A stretch of 64,000 nt of DNA from an uncultured Pseudomonadota bacterium (lineage in GTDB: Bacteria; Pseudomonadota; Gammaproteobacteria; Burkholderiales; JALYOK01): NCBI GenBank assembly GCA_902826775.1, contig CADEHE010000001.1, positions 124,001-188,000 on the forward strand, read 5' to 3'. The notes under the pieces were generated by a model. That model was not told the DNA's origin. It worked only from the letters and a program-made list of their open reading frames with translations, and did not search any database. Shown in pieces: positions 55,338-63,788 of this stretch (the first letter of the stretch is position 1; every line of letters starts with the position of its first letter). The position numbers were made by a program, and so were the translations under genes.

Positions 55338-56189
55338 ATGGTCATTCATAAACATATTCTCTTAGTAGTGTCTTTAGTTGCTGCGTCGTTCGGCACCGCC
55401 CTCGCACAGGACGACGAACGCAAAGCGCTGCGCGTCTGCCAAGATCCCAACAACCTTCCCTTCGCAAACGCCAAGGGCGAGGGTATCGAGAACAAACTCG
55501 CGGAGCTGGTCGGCAAGGAACTGAAGCTGCCAGTGGAGTATTTTTCGTTTCCGCAACGCATGGGCTTTTTGCGCAATACCTTGCGCTTCAAGCTGCCGGG
55601 CGAGAACTATCGCTGCGATGTGGTCATGGGTTGGCCACCCGCCGATGGGGCAGTACTGGCCACGAAGCCGTACTACCGCTCCACTTATGCTTTGGTGTTT
55701 CCAAAAAACGGCAAGCTCGCTGCGGTCAAGAGTGGCGCGGATTTTCTCGCGTTACCCAAGGAAGTGATCGCAAACCTCAAGATCGGCGTCATGGATCGCT
55801 CGCCTGCTTCACAATGGCTGGCGCGCCACAATCTGGTCGATCAAGGCGTGCCGTTTCGCATGCTCAATGCCGATCCGTCGCACTACGCGGGCAAGATCAT
55901 TGACGAAAGCCTGGCCAACGGCGACATCGACGTAGCCGTCGTATGGGGGCCGATCGGCGGATACTATGCCAAACGCGTCAAGACCCCGGAGATGGTGGTG
56001 ATTCCGCTCAAGTCCGAAGGACCACAAGTGAAATTCGATTTCGAGATCGCCATGGCGGTGCGCCATCAAGATAAGAAGCTGCGGGACACGCTCGATCAGT
56101 TGATCGACAAGAAGCGGCCGGAAATCTTGGCGATCCTGAAAGAATTCGGCGTACCCGTCGTGGACGATCAGGGTGCTTTGCTTCAATAG
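55338..56189 (+). CDS. xoxJ: XoxJ-like periplasmic substrate-binding fold protein
   Basis: 283 aa with a signal peptide (about 1-23, GTALAQDD). Bilobal solute-binding fold: ALRVCQDPNNLPFANAKGEG is the typical start of quinoprotein dehydrogenase-associated binding proteins (MoxJ/XoxJ), followed by VVMGWPPADGAVLATKPYYR and KIGVMDRSPASQWLAR. In xox operons this protein is thought to help maturation of the apo-dehydrogenase. Its last 17 bp overlap the start of the protease gene. Confidence 0.88.
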   Translation: MVIHKHILLVVSLVAASFGTALAQDDERKALRVCQDPNNLPFANAKGEGIENKLAELVGKELKLPVEYFSFPQRMGFLRNTLRFKLPGENYRCDVVMGWPPADGAVLATKPYYRSTYALVFPKNGKLAAVKSGADFLALPKEVIANLKIGVMDRSPASQWLARHNLVDQGVPFRMLNADPSHYAGKIIDESLANGDIDVAVVWGPIGGYYAKRVKTPEMVVIPLKSEGPQVKFDFEIAMAVRHQDKKLRDTLDQLIDKKRPEILAILKEFGVPVVDDQGALLQ

Positions 56190-57291
56190 ATTGCTTGCCT
56201 TTGCGCCACGAACGCGGAAGCGCTCGCTTCGGGGTTGGGCGCTTGTCGCAGCGCTGGCAGGCACGCCGGCCTTGGCGCAGCAAGCTGCCGCCAAGCTCGA
56301 CGAATTCAGTCCCGAGTTCCGCGCCCTGCGCATTCAAGTTGCGCGCTCGCTCACCAAGATTGAAGTCATCAATCAGGACGGCAGCTATGCGCTGGGCACC
56401 GGCGTCGTGATTGCACCGGGCAAAGCAGTCACCAATTGCCATGTCACGCGCAACGCCGCGCGCATCCAAGCATTGTGGGGCGGTCTGCGCTATGCGGTAA
56501 CGGCGCAGAATGTGGACGCCCAACATGATTTGTGCGTCGTGCATGTGCCACGCCTTGAAGTTGAGGCGGTAAAGATCGCCGGGGGCGCAGCACCGAAATC
56601 TGGGCAATACACCCTCGCCGCCGGTTTCGTCGGCGGCCAAGGCTTGCAAGTCGCGCAGGGAGAAGTCGTTGCACTGCATGCTCTCGACGGTGGCCGGGTA
56701 ATCCAGAGCACGACGGCCTTTACTTCGGGAGCAAGCGGCGGCGGTTTGTTCAACACCAACGGCGAACTACTGGGAATATTGACGTTTCGCCTGCGCGGCG
56801 CCGACGCGCACTACTTTTCAGCGCCGGCGCGTTGGATCTCGACTGCTCTGCTCGACGCGGCAAAAGCCTCCAAGGTCGAACCAATCCGCGCGACCGCGTT
56901 CTGGCAACAGCAAGGCGCTGCGCTGCCATTCTTTCTGCAAGCAGCACCGCTGGAAGCGGGGCGGCAATGGCATGATCTGTTGCGCCTTACAGAACGCTGG
57001 GCCGAGCGCGAACCGCGCAGCGCTGAAGCGTGGTTCATGCGCGGCCACGCTTACACCCAGTTGAATCGCGGCGAAGGCGCGGTGAAAGCTCTGCGCAAAG
57101 CCGTGGAGTTGGATCCTAGTTTTGAAATGGCCTGGTATCGGCTCGGATTGGCGCACAGCGGCGATTGCGACGCGGCTGAGTTGAAGCGCATCGCCAACGT
57201 CCTGGAACGCCTCGACCAACAACTCTCCGCGCGGCTGCTACAGGCCGCGCATTCAAACACCGCCCATCGACCAAAGAGCCTCGCATGCTAA
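56173..57291 (+). CDS. Exported trypsin-like serine protease with TPR repeats
   Basis: 372 aa starting at a GTG inside the xoxJ end (a TTG at 56191 is an alternative). Signal peptide ends GTPALAQ (about 36). Trypsin-like domain about 55-240 with an intact triad: His90 (TNCHVT), Asp119 (QHDLCVV) and Ser188 (SGASGGGLF). C-terminal TPR pair about 285-345 (AWFMRGHAYTQLNRGEGAVKA-type). It may process or quality-check a component of the methanol system; proteases of this sort are not part of the classical core. Function inferred from setting only. Confidence 0.82.
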   Translation: MLCFNRLLAFAPRTRKRSLRGWALVAALAGTPALAQQAAAKLDEFSPEFRALRIQVARSLTKIEVINQDGSYALGTGVVIAPGKAVTNCHVTRNAARIQALWGGLRYAVTAQNVDAQHDLCVVHVPRLEVEAVKIAGGAAPKSGQYTLAAGFVGGQGLQVAQGEVVALHALDGGRVIQSTTAFTSGASGGGLFNTNGELLGILTFRLRGADAHYFSAPARWISTALLDAAKASKVEPIRATAFWQQQGAALPFFLQAAPLEAGRQWHDLLRLTERWAEREPRSAEAWFMRGHAYTQLNRGEGAVKALRKAVELDPSFEMAWYRLGLAHSGDCDAAELKRIANVLERLDQQLSARLLQAAHSNTAHRPKSLAC

Positions 57292-57947
57292 AACGCCTCG
57301 CCACCGCCGTTGCGCTCGCTGCCGCATTATGCGGCAGCGGGTACGCCCAGGAATACTCCGAAGCGGAACGCTTGCTGTTTCTCAACAACCATCTCGAGAA
57401 ACTCAAGCAGCCCATTGCCTTGCGCTATAGCTACAGCAAGCAGGGCAGCCTAGAAAAGCAAACCGACGATACGGCCGTGATGCGGATCAAGTCGGTCAGC
57501 GCCCAATCCGGCAAAGTGGTGAAGGTGGACTACCTGACCGGCGAGCGCAGGATGGACCTGCCCGAAATTGCGGACACTACCGGTAACCCTATACTGCTCA
57601 ACTTCCTCGAGCGGGATACGCGCGAAATGAAGCGCTTGACCGGCGGCAGCGCAAACTACTTCCGCAAACGCATCCGCATCGCCCTCATGGAGAAAGCGCA
57701 GGTCGCAGCCACCACAATCGAGTTCGGCGGCAAGAAGCTGGCGGCCAAAACCGTGACCATCAAACCCTACACGGACGATGTGCTGCGCGCGCGCATCGGC
57801 AAGTTTGAGCAAAAAAGCTATCTTTTTACCGTGTCCGATCAAGTGCCGGGCGAAATATTCGAGATGCGCAGCGTCGTCATGGACCCGGCGCAGAAAGACA
57901 AAATCCTCATCGCAGAAACGGTGCGCTTCGCCGGAGTTGAGAAATGA
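57285..57947 (+). CDS. Exported protein of unknown function in the xox locus (220 aa)
   Basis: Signal peptide ends SGYAQEY (about 21). The mature part is beta-rich and mixed charge, with RYSYSKQGSLEKQTDD and NYFRKRIRIALMEK; no cysteines remain after cleavage, no catalytic motif seen. The start overlaps the protease stop by 7 bp and the stop overlaps the next start by ATGA, so translation is coupled on both sides and it must be needed at similar amounts. Family not recognised. Confidence 0.75.
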   Translation: MLKRLATAVALAAALCGSGYAQEYSEAERLLFLNNHLEKLKQPIALRYSYSKQGSLEKQTDDTAVMRIKSVSAQSGKVVKVDYLTGERRMDLPEIADTTGNPILLNFLERDTREMKRLTGGSANYFRKRIRIALMEKAQVAATTIEFGGKKLAAKTVTIKPYTDDVLRARIGKFEQKSYLFTVSDQVPGEIFEMRSVVMDPAQKDKILIAETVRFAGVEK

Positions 57948-58294
57948 AGCGCGCGTCGTTAGTGCGCATCGCCGCAGCGACCGTATCAATTTCATTGCCG
58001 GCGTGGGCGTTTGGCTTCGACTATCCGACTAAGGACCGCGTGGAGTACGTGCTGGAGTGCATGCAGGAGAAGCCCGACAAGCCGTCTTTCGAGATGATTT
58101 CAAAGTGTTCCTGCGCGCTCGATCACTTGCGCAAGCAACTCTCCTATGCAAAGTTCGTGGAGATGAGCACTTCGATGAAAGCGATTACTATCGCTGGCGA
58201 CCGCAGCCTGCGCGAATCAGAGCCGGCACAAAAACAAGCGCGCACATTCAGAGAGTTGCAGGCCAAGGCCAACAAGGCCTGCTACATCAACTAG
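57944..58294 (+). CDS. Exported cysteine-containing protein of the xox locus (116 aa)
   Basis: Signal peptide (about 1-23), then a helical domain with four cysteines (Cys39, Cys55, Cys57, Cys113): VLECMQEKPDKPSFEMISKC and C-S-C-A-L-D, ending NKACYIN. The spacing would allow two disulfides or a metal site. It starts at the ATGA overlap with the previous gene. Small four-cysteine proteins of this kind occur in methanol-oxidation clusters; I cannot give a name. Confidence 0.72.
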   Translation: MKRASLVRIAAATVSISLPAWAFGFDYPTKDRVEYVLECMQEKPDKPSFEMISKCSCALDHLRKQLSYAKFVEMSTSMKAITIAGDRSLRESEPAQKQARTFRELQAKANKACYIN

Positions 58295-58337
58295 TTTCGC
58301 CGGACGCGGCGCAACGCTCTTCGGGCCGGCCGTGCGG

Positions 58338-59324
58338 ATGATATCCCAGCTACGTGCGCGGCTCGCGCGCGCCCGGCCGCGCTGGCTGATCCGGCTCCGC
58401 TCATGTCCGACCGCGCTGGTGGCCGTGCTGTTTCTGCTGTTCTCGGCGGGTGCGTTCGCGCTCGAGCCGGTAAAGATTGCCGAGGACGTGTACGCGTTCT
58501 ATGGCGCCCGCGGCGAAGTGTCGGCCGCGAACGGCGGGCGCGTCGGCAACAGCGGCTTCATCGTCACAGCGCGCGGCGTCGTGGTAATCGACACCGGCGG
58601 TTCCTACGCACACGCGCGGGAGATGATCGGCGCCATACGCCGCATAACCCCGCAGCGTATCCGCTTCGCCGTTATTACCACGCCGTTCCAAGAATTTCTC
58701 TTTGGCGCGAGTGCGTTTCGTGACATCGGTGCGGTGGTGCTCTCGCACGCGGAAACGGCGAAACTCATTCGCCAGCGCTGTGAGGAATGTCTGGCGCGCA
58801 CGCGCCGCCATGCCGGTGAAGCGCCCTTTGCGGGCACGCGCATCATCATCCCAGACGAGCAGATCGAACACAGCACGCGCTTCAATCTCGGCGGACGCAC
58901 TATCGATCTCTACCACTTCGGCTGGGGCGCGACACCCGGCGATCTCGTCGTGTTTGACCGTCCCAGTGGTACGGCCTTCACCGGCGCACTGCTCTCCGTC
59001 GGCCGTATTCCCGACACGCACGACTGGAACTTCACCGCCGGTTGGCACCGCTCGCTCGATCAATTGCGCGCGCTTGGCGCAACGAAGTTGGTACCGGGCT
59101 ACGGCGAGGCTACTGGCAAGGCGCAGCTTGATCCGGTGCAGCAGTATTTACGCGAACTCATGCTTGCCGTGAAAGCGCAGTTTGACGCGGGCGCATCACT
59201 AAGCGAAGCGGTGGAGCGAACACAACTGCCGAGCTTTGAGCATTGGGATCTCTACGCGCTCACGCATCGCCAGAACGTGCACCGCGTGTACCTCTACCTG
59301 GAACAGCAAGATCTGCAGAGATAA
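58338..59324 (+). CDS. Metallo-beta-lactamase-fold protein with lost zinc ligands
   Basis: 328 aa, signal peptide or anchor (about 22-41). The fold and order match quinoprotein-linked metallohydrolases: VKIAEDVYAFYGARGEV, NSGFIVTARGVVVIDTGGSY, GDLVVF, LVPGYGEATG. But the H-x-H-x-D-H zinc motif reads TPFQEF (115-120) in VITTPFQEFLFG; the later ligands read Ala198 (GWGATPGD, normally H-T-P-G-D), Ala217 (TGALLS, normally T-G-D) and Tyr255 (PGYG, normally P-G-H-G). So it should not bind zinc in the usual way and is probably a structural pseudo-enzyme. Start ATG 58338 or GTG 58332. Confidence 0.82.
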   Translation: MISQLRARLARARPRWLIRLRSCPTALVAVLFLLFSAGAFALEPVKIAEDVYAFYGARGEVSAANGGRVGNSGFIVTARGVVVIDTGGSYAHAREMIGAIRRITPQRIRFAVITTPFQEFLFGASAFRDIGAVVLSHAETAKLIRQRCEECLARTRRHAGEAPFAGTRIIIPDEQIEHSTRFNLGGRTIDLYHFGWGATPGDLVVFDRPSGTAFTGALLSVGRIPDTHDWNFTAGWHRSLDQLRALGATKLVPGYGEATGKAQLDPVQQYLRELMLAVKAQFDAGASLSEAVERTQLPSFEHWDLYALTHRQNVHRVYLYLEQQDLQR

Positions 59325-59333
59325 CGGCTACAT

Positions 59334-59550
59334 TGCCAATTTCGCCGCCATCGCCGATGCGTTGCTTGCAGCGGGAGTAGCCACGAGTATGCCCGTTGCG
59401 GTCTTTCACAACGCCACCTTGTTGAGCCAGCGCACGCTGGTTACAACGCTCGGCGCAGCAGCAGCACGCATCGAGCAGTAAGGCTTGGGCAGCCCGAGCA
59501 TCGTCGTGGTCGGCGAAGTTGTGACGCATGCCTCGGCACCGCACGCAAGC
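59334..59550 (+). pseudogene. 3' fragment of uroporphyrinogen-III C-methyltransferase (SUMT)
   Basis: The frame reads ADALLAAGVATSMPVAVFHN, TLLSQRTLVTTLG and, past an in-frame TAA at 59479-59481, GLGSPSIVVVGEVV. This is the C-terminal end of SUMT/CobA (P-V-A-V-x-x-N, Q-R, G-L-G-S-P-x-I-x-V-V-G-E-V-V). The N-terminal SAM-binding half is missing and one nonsense codon is present, so it is a remnant. Confidence 0.8.
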
Positions 59551-59699
59551 TGCCGTCAGATGGGCCATCGCTTACCGCGGATCAGCCCTGCTAGCCTAGC
59601 GCCCCTAGCAAGCACGACGCGGGTATGCGCCTTTGGAGTGTACAAGGCATTCGGATCTCCTGCTAACATCAGCAATCACCTGGTGAGGAGCTTATCGGC

Positions 59700-60965
59700 A
59701 TGCGCTTCGCGCTTTACGTACTTTGCGTTTTCTCCATATCAGCTTGGTGCCGCGCGGATCAATGCAGTTTCATAGCCCGGGCCGGCGGCAAAGTTTCGCA
59801 ACGCTCGGGCGATTGCAGCCTGGATAGTGCCGCCGAACCGAAGAACGGCCTCGAGCGCTGTGTCACGCGCGAGGGCAAGCAGATCGCCGAATTCCATTGG
59901 AAGGACGGCAAACGCGACGGCCCGGGCTGGTACTACGACTACAACGATCAACGTCTAGAGTTCACTTACCGCGACGATTTGCCGGAGGGTGCGGGCAAGA
60001 TATACAACAAGGCCGGGCAACTCGAGTGCACCATGGAGATGCAGGCGGGCAAAGCGCGCGGCGCGGTGCGGCAGCTACATCCGAACGGCAACCTCGCACA
60101 GGCGTGGCTGTTCGAGAATGGCGCGCAAAGCCAAGCCACCATTCGCCTCACGCCGGAAGGCAAGGTCATGGAACTGCGTTGCGCCCCCGCCTCGTTCACG
60201 CCCGACGATCTGCAGCCCTGCGGCCACGACGGCAATGTTTCCGTCGTGCAGTTGCACGATGGCAAAGGCGTCCCGCTCAAAGGCAAACAAACTTACCGCA
60301 GCGGCAAGCTCATTTCGCTCAATACTTTCGATCGCAAAGGCAATGCCTTGGAGCGCCTATTCGACGCTCCAGGCGATGAGCGCAGCTACGTCGACACGGT
60401 GCGGCACACCAACGGCAAGATCTTGCGCCGTTATAACGTGAAAGACGGGCGGTTACAGGGGTCGTGGCAAGAATTCGCCGAGGACGGCACGCTCAGCGAA
60501 GACACGCTCTACGAACGCGAGCGCAAGATCAAGCAGACGCTCTACTACCGCAACGGCAACATCAAGAAGACCATCGCACCGGCGGGCGAAGGCGCACTCA
60601 AGGTCCAAGAGTTCTGGGACAACGGCAAAGTCAAAGTCAGCGGCACCTACCTAGACTCGCGCAACTGGGAGTACTTGGCGCCGCAGGGTGAAATTAAAGA
60701 GTTTCGCGAAGACGGTTCGCTCGCTGCCGACGCCCTTTTCGTCGAGGGCGAACGCCAGGGCGCGGCGCGCGTTTATCATCGCAACGGGAAAGCGGCGATC
60801 GAATCGGAATACCGGCGCGGGCAGCTAACGAAGATGACTTGCTTCGACCCTACCGGCGCGGTGCAGCTAAGCGAAGAATACTTCGAAGACGGCTCGCGCA
60901 AGTCGAGTTCCAATCTGCGCACAGCCGAAGAGCGCGCCGCTGCCGGGATCTGTCAGGCGAAGTAA
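59700..60965 (+). CDS. Exported MORN-type repeat protein
   Basis: 421 aa, signal peptide (about 1-19, CRADQCS). The rest consists of repeats of the MORN/YwqK type: HWKDGKRDGPGWYYDYNDQR, NGKILRRYNVKDGRLQGSW, EFAEDGTLSEDTLYERERKI, YRNGNIKKT and FREDGSLAADALFVEGERQG. These form long beta-sheets. Cysteines near both ends may form disulfides. GAGGAG precedes the ATG. Periplasmic or surface protein of unknown function; it follows the xox genes but is separated by a pseudogene. Confidence 0.82.
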   Translation: MRFALYVLCVFSISAWCRADQCSFIARAGGKVSQRSGDCSLDSAAEPKNGLERCVTREGKQIAEFHWKDGKRDGPGWYYDYNDQRLEFTYRDDLPEGAGKIYNKAGQLECTMEMQAGKARGAVRQLHPNGNLAQAWLFENGAQSQATIRLTPEGKVMELRCAPASFTPDDLQPCGHDGNVSVVQLHDGKGVPLKGKQTYRSGKLISLNTFDRKGNALERLFDAPGDERSYVDTVRHTNGKILRRYNVKDGRLQGSWQEFAEDGTLSEDTLYERERKIKQTLYYRNGNIKKTIAPAGEGALKVQEFWDNGKVKVSGTYLDSRNWEYLAPQGEIKEFREDGSLAADALFVEGERQGAARVYHRNGKAAIESEYRRGQLTKMTCFDPTGAVQLSEEYFEDGSRKSSSNLRTAEERAAAGICQAK

Positions 60966-61053
60966 GCGCGCTGCCCGCCGTTCGGCCAGCAGGATCAACC
61001 TGCTAGAATCCGCGCGTTCACCAACGTTGCCAAATGCAACGCAAGGCTCACGC

Positions 61054-62406
61054 ATGCACCTGCACATCCTCGGCATCTGCGGCACTTTCATGGGCGGCAT
61101 CGCGGCGATCGCGCGCGAGGCCGGGCACCGGGTGACCGGCTGCGACGCCAACGTCTACCCGCCGATGAGCACGCAGCTGCAGGCGCTGGGCATCGAACTC
61201 ATCGAAGGTTTCGATCCGAAACAAATCGAACTCAAGCCTGACGTGTTCGTCATCGGCAATGTAGTTTCGCGCGGCAATGCGCTGATGGAAGAAATTCTCG
61301 ACCGCGGCTTGGCATTCACTTCCGGTCCGCAGTGGTTGTACGAAAACGTGCTGCGCGGGCGCTGGGTGCTGGCGGTGGCGGGTACCCACGGCAAGACCAC
61401 CACTTCGTCGATGCTGGCGTGGATTCTGGAACACGCGGGACTGCAACCGGGATTTTTGATCGGCGGCATTCCGCAGAATTTTGGCATCTCGGCGCGCCTT
61501 GGCAATTCGAAATTTTTCGTCATCGAAGCCGACGAATACGACACCGCGTTCTTCGACAAGCGCTCGAAGTTCGTGCACTACCATCCGCGCACCGCGATCC
61601 TCAACAACTTGGAATACGACCACGCCGATATCTTCCCGAACCTGGAAGCGATCGAAACGCAGTTCCATCATCTGGTGCGCACGATTCCGCGCAACGGACT
61701 CATTGTCGCCAACGGCACGGATGCGAACTTGGCGCGCGTATTGACGCGCGGCTGCTGGAGCAGCACGGAGTATTTCAATAACAAAAAGAGCTGGTCGCAT
61801 GAATCGAGCAATACCGGTGATTGTATAGAGATTTTTCAAGGTGGCGCACGGTGCGGCGAGTTGCGCTGGCAGGTGCTCGGCGAACACAACGCGATGAACG
61901 CGGTGGCCGCCATTGCCGCCGCACGCCACGCCGCTGTCCCGGTCGCTCAAAGCATCGAAGCGCTTGCCAAGTTCGAAAACGTCAAGCGCCGCATGGAAGT
62001 GCGAGGCGAAGTAAACGGCATCACCGTGTACGACGACTTCGCGCACCACCCCACCGCGATCACCACCACGATTGCGGGTTTGCGCAAAAAAGTCGGCGCC
62101 GCGCGCATCCTCGCTGTGCTGGACCCGCGCTCCAACACCATGAAGCGCGGCGTCTGGGCGAACGAATTAGCGGCAAGCCTGGCCGACGCGCAGTTAGTGT
62201 TCTGCTACACGCTGGGCCTCGGCGACTGGAATCCGCAGGCAGCGCTCGCACCGCTCGGCGACAGGCTATTCCTAAGTGATCAAGTCGATGCGCATGTGGA
62301 AGCGATCGCTCGCGCCGCGCAGCCCGGCGATCACGTGTTGGTCATGAGTAACGGCGGCTTCGGTGGCATACACGAGAAACTGCTGAAGCGGCTCGCAGGA
62401 TATTAA
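61054..62406 (+). CDS. mpl: UDP-N-acetylmuramate:L-alanyl-gamma-D-glutamyl-meso-diaminopimelate ligase
   Basis: 450 aa from the ATG at 61054. MHLHILGICGTFMGGIAAIA is the diagnostic Mpl start (Mur ligases MurC differ here). ATP-binding AGTHGKTTTSSMLAW, then FVIEADEYDTAFFDKRSKF, and the C-terminal domain with DDFAHHPTAI and VLDPRSNTMKRG. It reattaches recycled murein tripeptide to UDP-MurNAc. Stand-alone gene; a hairpin lies 155 bp beyond the stop. Confidence 0.96.
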   Translation: MHLHILGICGTFMGGIAAIAREAGHRVTGCDANVYPPMSTQLQALGIELIEGFDPKQIELKPDVFVIGNVVSRGNALMEEILDRGLAFTSGPQWLYENVLRGRWVLAVAGTHGKTTTSSMLAWILEHAGLQPGFLIGGIPQNFGISARLGNSKFFVIEADEYDTAFFDKRSKFVHYHPRTAILNNLEYDHADIFPNLEAIETQFHHLVRTIPRNGLIVANGTDANLARVLTRGCWSSTEYFNNKKSWSHESSNTGDCIEIFQGGARCGELRWQVLGEHNAMNAVAAIAAARHAAVPVAQSIEALAKFENVKRRMEVRGEVNGITVYDDFAHHPTAITTTIAGLRKKVGAARILAVLDPRSNTMKRGVWANELAASLADAQLVFCYTLGLGDWNPQAALAPLGDRLFLSDQVDAHVEAIARAAQPGDHVLVMSNGGFGGIHEKLLKRLAGY

Positions 62407-62561
62407 CGATCGATCCGGGCGCGGGTGCCCAGGAACCCGTCGCCTTTGCCAAATATCTAACGCTACGTTGCAGCAACTTGGCACGAGTCTCTACCGCGTG
62501 GGCACGCTACGCTTTGCCTACCCTACCTCGCGCCAGCGCGTCGTATCGGCTTAGAAACGAA

Positions 62562-62582
62562 ACGCCCGCGCTAGGCGGGCGT
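62562..62582. terminator. Hairpin between mpl and the convergent DUF3237 gene
   Basis: 8-bp stem ACGCCCGC/GCGGGCGT with a short loop, flanked by A-rich DNA on the left and CGTTT on the right, so it could act on both strands. T tracts are weak, and it lies some distance from both stops. Confidence 0.55.
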
Positions 62583-62660
62583 CGTTTGAGTTCATGCGCA
62601 TTTCAATACACGCCAGCACTTGTGGGCGGACCGAAACGTTGGTCAAGCAACCACAAGTCA

Positions 62661-63203
62661 CTAACGAATGATGAATACGTCATACTTCACATAGCCACCT
62701 TCACCAAGCTTTACCTCCACCACCTTGTTGATGGCCTGGACGCCGTTAAGCCAGGCGTACTTCTCGGAGGAAGTTTGAAACGTGGGTGCGGTGATGAAGT
62801 AAGGTATATCTTTTGTAGTCAAGAGCTCGCCGTTGTTCATCTTCTCACTGCTATCTTTGGAGTGCTGAATGATTCCGTTGTAATTGATGTAGATAAGCTG
62901 ATCATCGTCGGTCTTTAACGTCGCACGGACGTCAAGGCGCAGCACTCCCGAGGGCATGATCCGCAGCCAGTCCGCGCCGGGCGCAATGAATGTACCCTTG
63001 ATCTTTGGTCCCTTCGCCCAACCTCCCGGCTTTACGTTGACGATAAGAAGTGAGTTGTCGACTGCGTAGGGTGGCTCAAGCAAAGCCATGTAGGTCATCA
63101 AGTACTCGGGTTTAAGTTCCGTAGTCTGGGCGCGCGCCACTGGTAACCAAAAAGCCAAGAGAGCTGCCGCGAAAATCCAAAAGATGCGCGTAGGAACTAC
63201 CAT
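62661..63203 (-). CDS. DUF3237 family exported protein
   Basis: 180 aa with a signal peptide (about 1-25, VARAQTTE). The DUF3237 signature SSEKYAWLNGVQAINKVVEV is near the C-terminus, preceded by FITAPTFQT; RGTFIAPGADWLR-like KGTFIAPGADWLRIMP is the conserved middle. Beta-barrel-like fold of unknown function; some relatives are linked to sugar or aromatic metabolism. The base composition is AT-richer than mpl. Stand-alone gene. Confidence 0.85.
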   Translation of the reverse strand: MVVPTRIFWIFAAALLAFWLPVARAQTTELKPEYLMTYMALLEPPYAVDNSLLIVNVKPGGWAKGPKIKGTFIAPGADWLRIMPSGVLRLDVRATLKTDDDQLIYINYNGIIQHSKDSSEKMNNGELLTTKDIPYFITAPTFQTSSEKYAWLNGVQAINKVVEVKLGEGGYVKYDVFIIR

Positions 63204-63572
63204 TTTCTATTCTCCAATCTCGTTGCTATGCGTGATGTTGTGTGCAGACGCCTTGTTTCACACCAGTTTGGCCAGTGCTCTAGCACCGTAAACGAGGTTG
63301 CGGACGTGGGTCAATGGCACAAGAGTACTAGACCGTTTGTACCCCCCCCGAGACCACGCCAGCGCTGCTCTTTGCCAGCAGACCCCCACCCCTACTGCCA
63401 GATGCGCTTCCATTGAGGAGCGATCTGCACCGAAGCCTAACGTTTGTTGCTGTCCAGATCACTGGATGGCAGGTCATGGCGAGCGTCGAATCTTCGTTAG
63501 GGAATCTTCCAACCGCGCTCAAGAGACCAAGCGAGCGAGGAGGGTTGGCAAAGCGCGTGTCCACGCGGAAAT
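63204..63572. other. 369-bp region without recognisable gene
   Basis: No reading frame here resembles a known protein. A C8 run lies at 63342-63349 and C-rich stretches follow near 63384-63396. It adjoins the RAYT remnant, so it may be scarred, non-coding DNA. Confidence 0.4.
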
Positions 63573-63788
63573 TCATTCGCGCTCGCCATACCACGCCTCC
63601 GAGTTCACGCTCACGTCGTTGGGCCAGTCAATCGGCAGCAAGCCCTCGCGCAGAAAGCGATGAACCGAGGCATACGGCCAATCACGCGCTCGCGCGACCA
63701 GCGCATGTTTAACCGAATTAGAATGCATGCAGGCTACATGGGGCTCCAGATCACGCTCATCGCGGATATGATGCTCCCTAAATTGGCT
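63573..63788 (-). pseudogene. RAYT (REP-associated tyrosine transposase) 3' remnant
   Basis: 71 codons encode SQFREHHIRDERDLEPHVAC, NSVKHALVARARDWPYASVH and RFLREGLLPIDW: the C-terminal third of a Y1-type RAYT transposase (F-W-E-H-x-I-R-D-E-x-D, N-P-V-K-H-G-L, D-W-P-x-S-S-x-H-R). The catalytic HUH/tyrosine part is missing; the fragment begins exactly at the stop codon of the next gene upstream. It cannot be active. Confidence 0.8.

Noticed and set aside
61048-62049. A 333-codon open frame antisense to mpl
   Set aside because: mpl on the other strand has all Mur ligase motifs; the antisense product has none.
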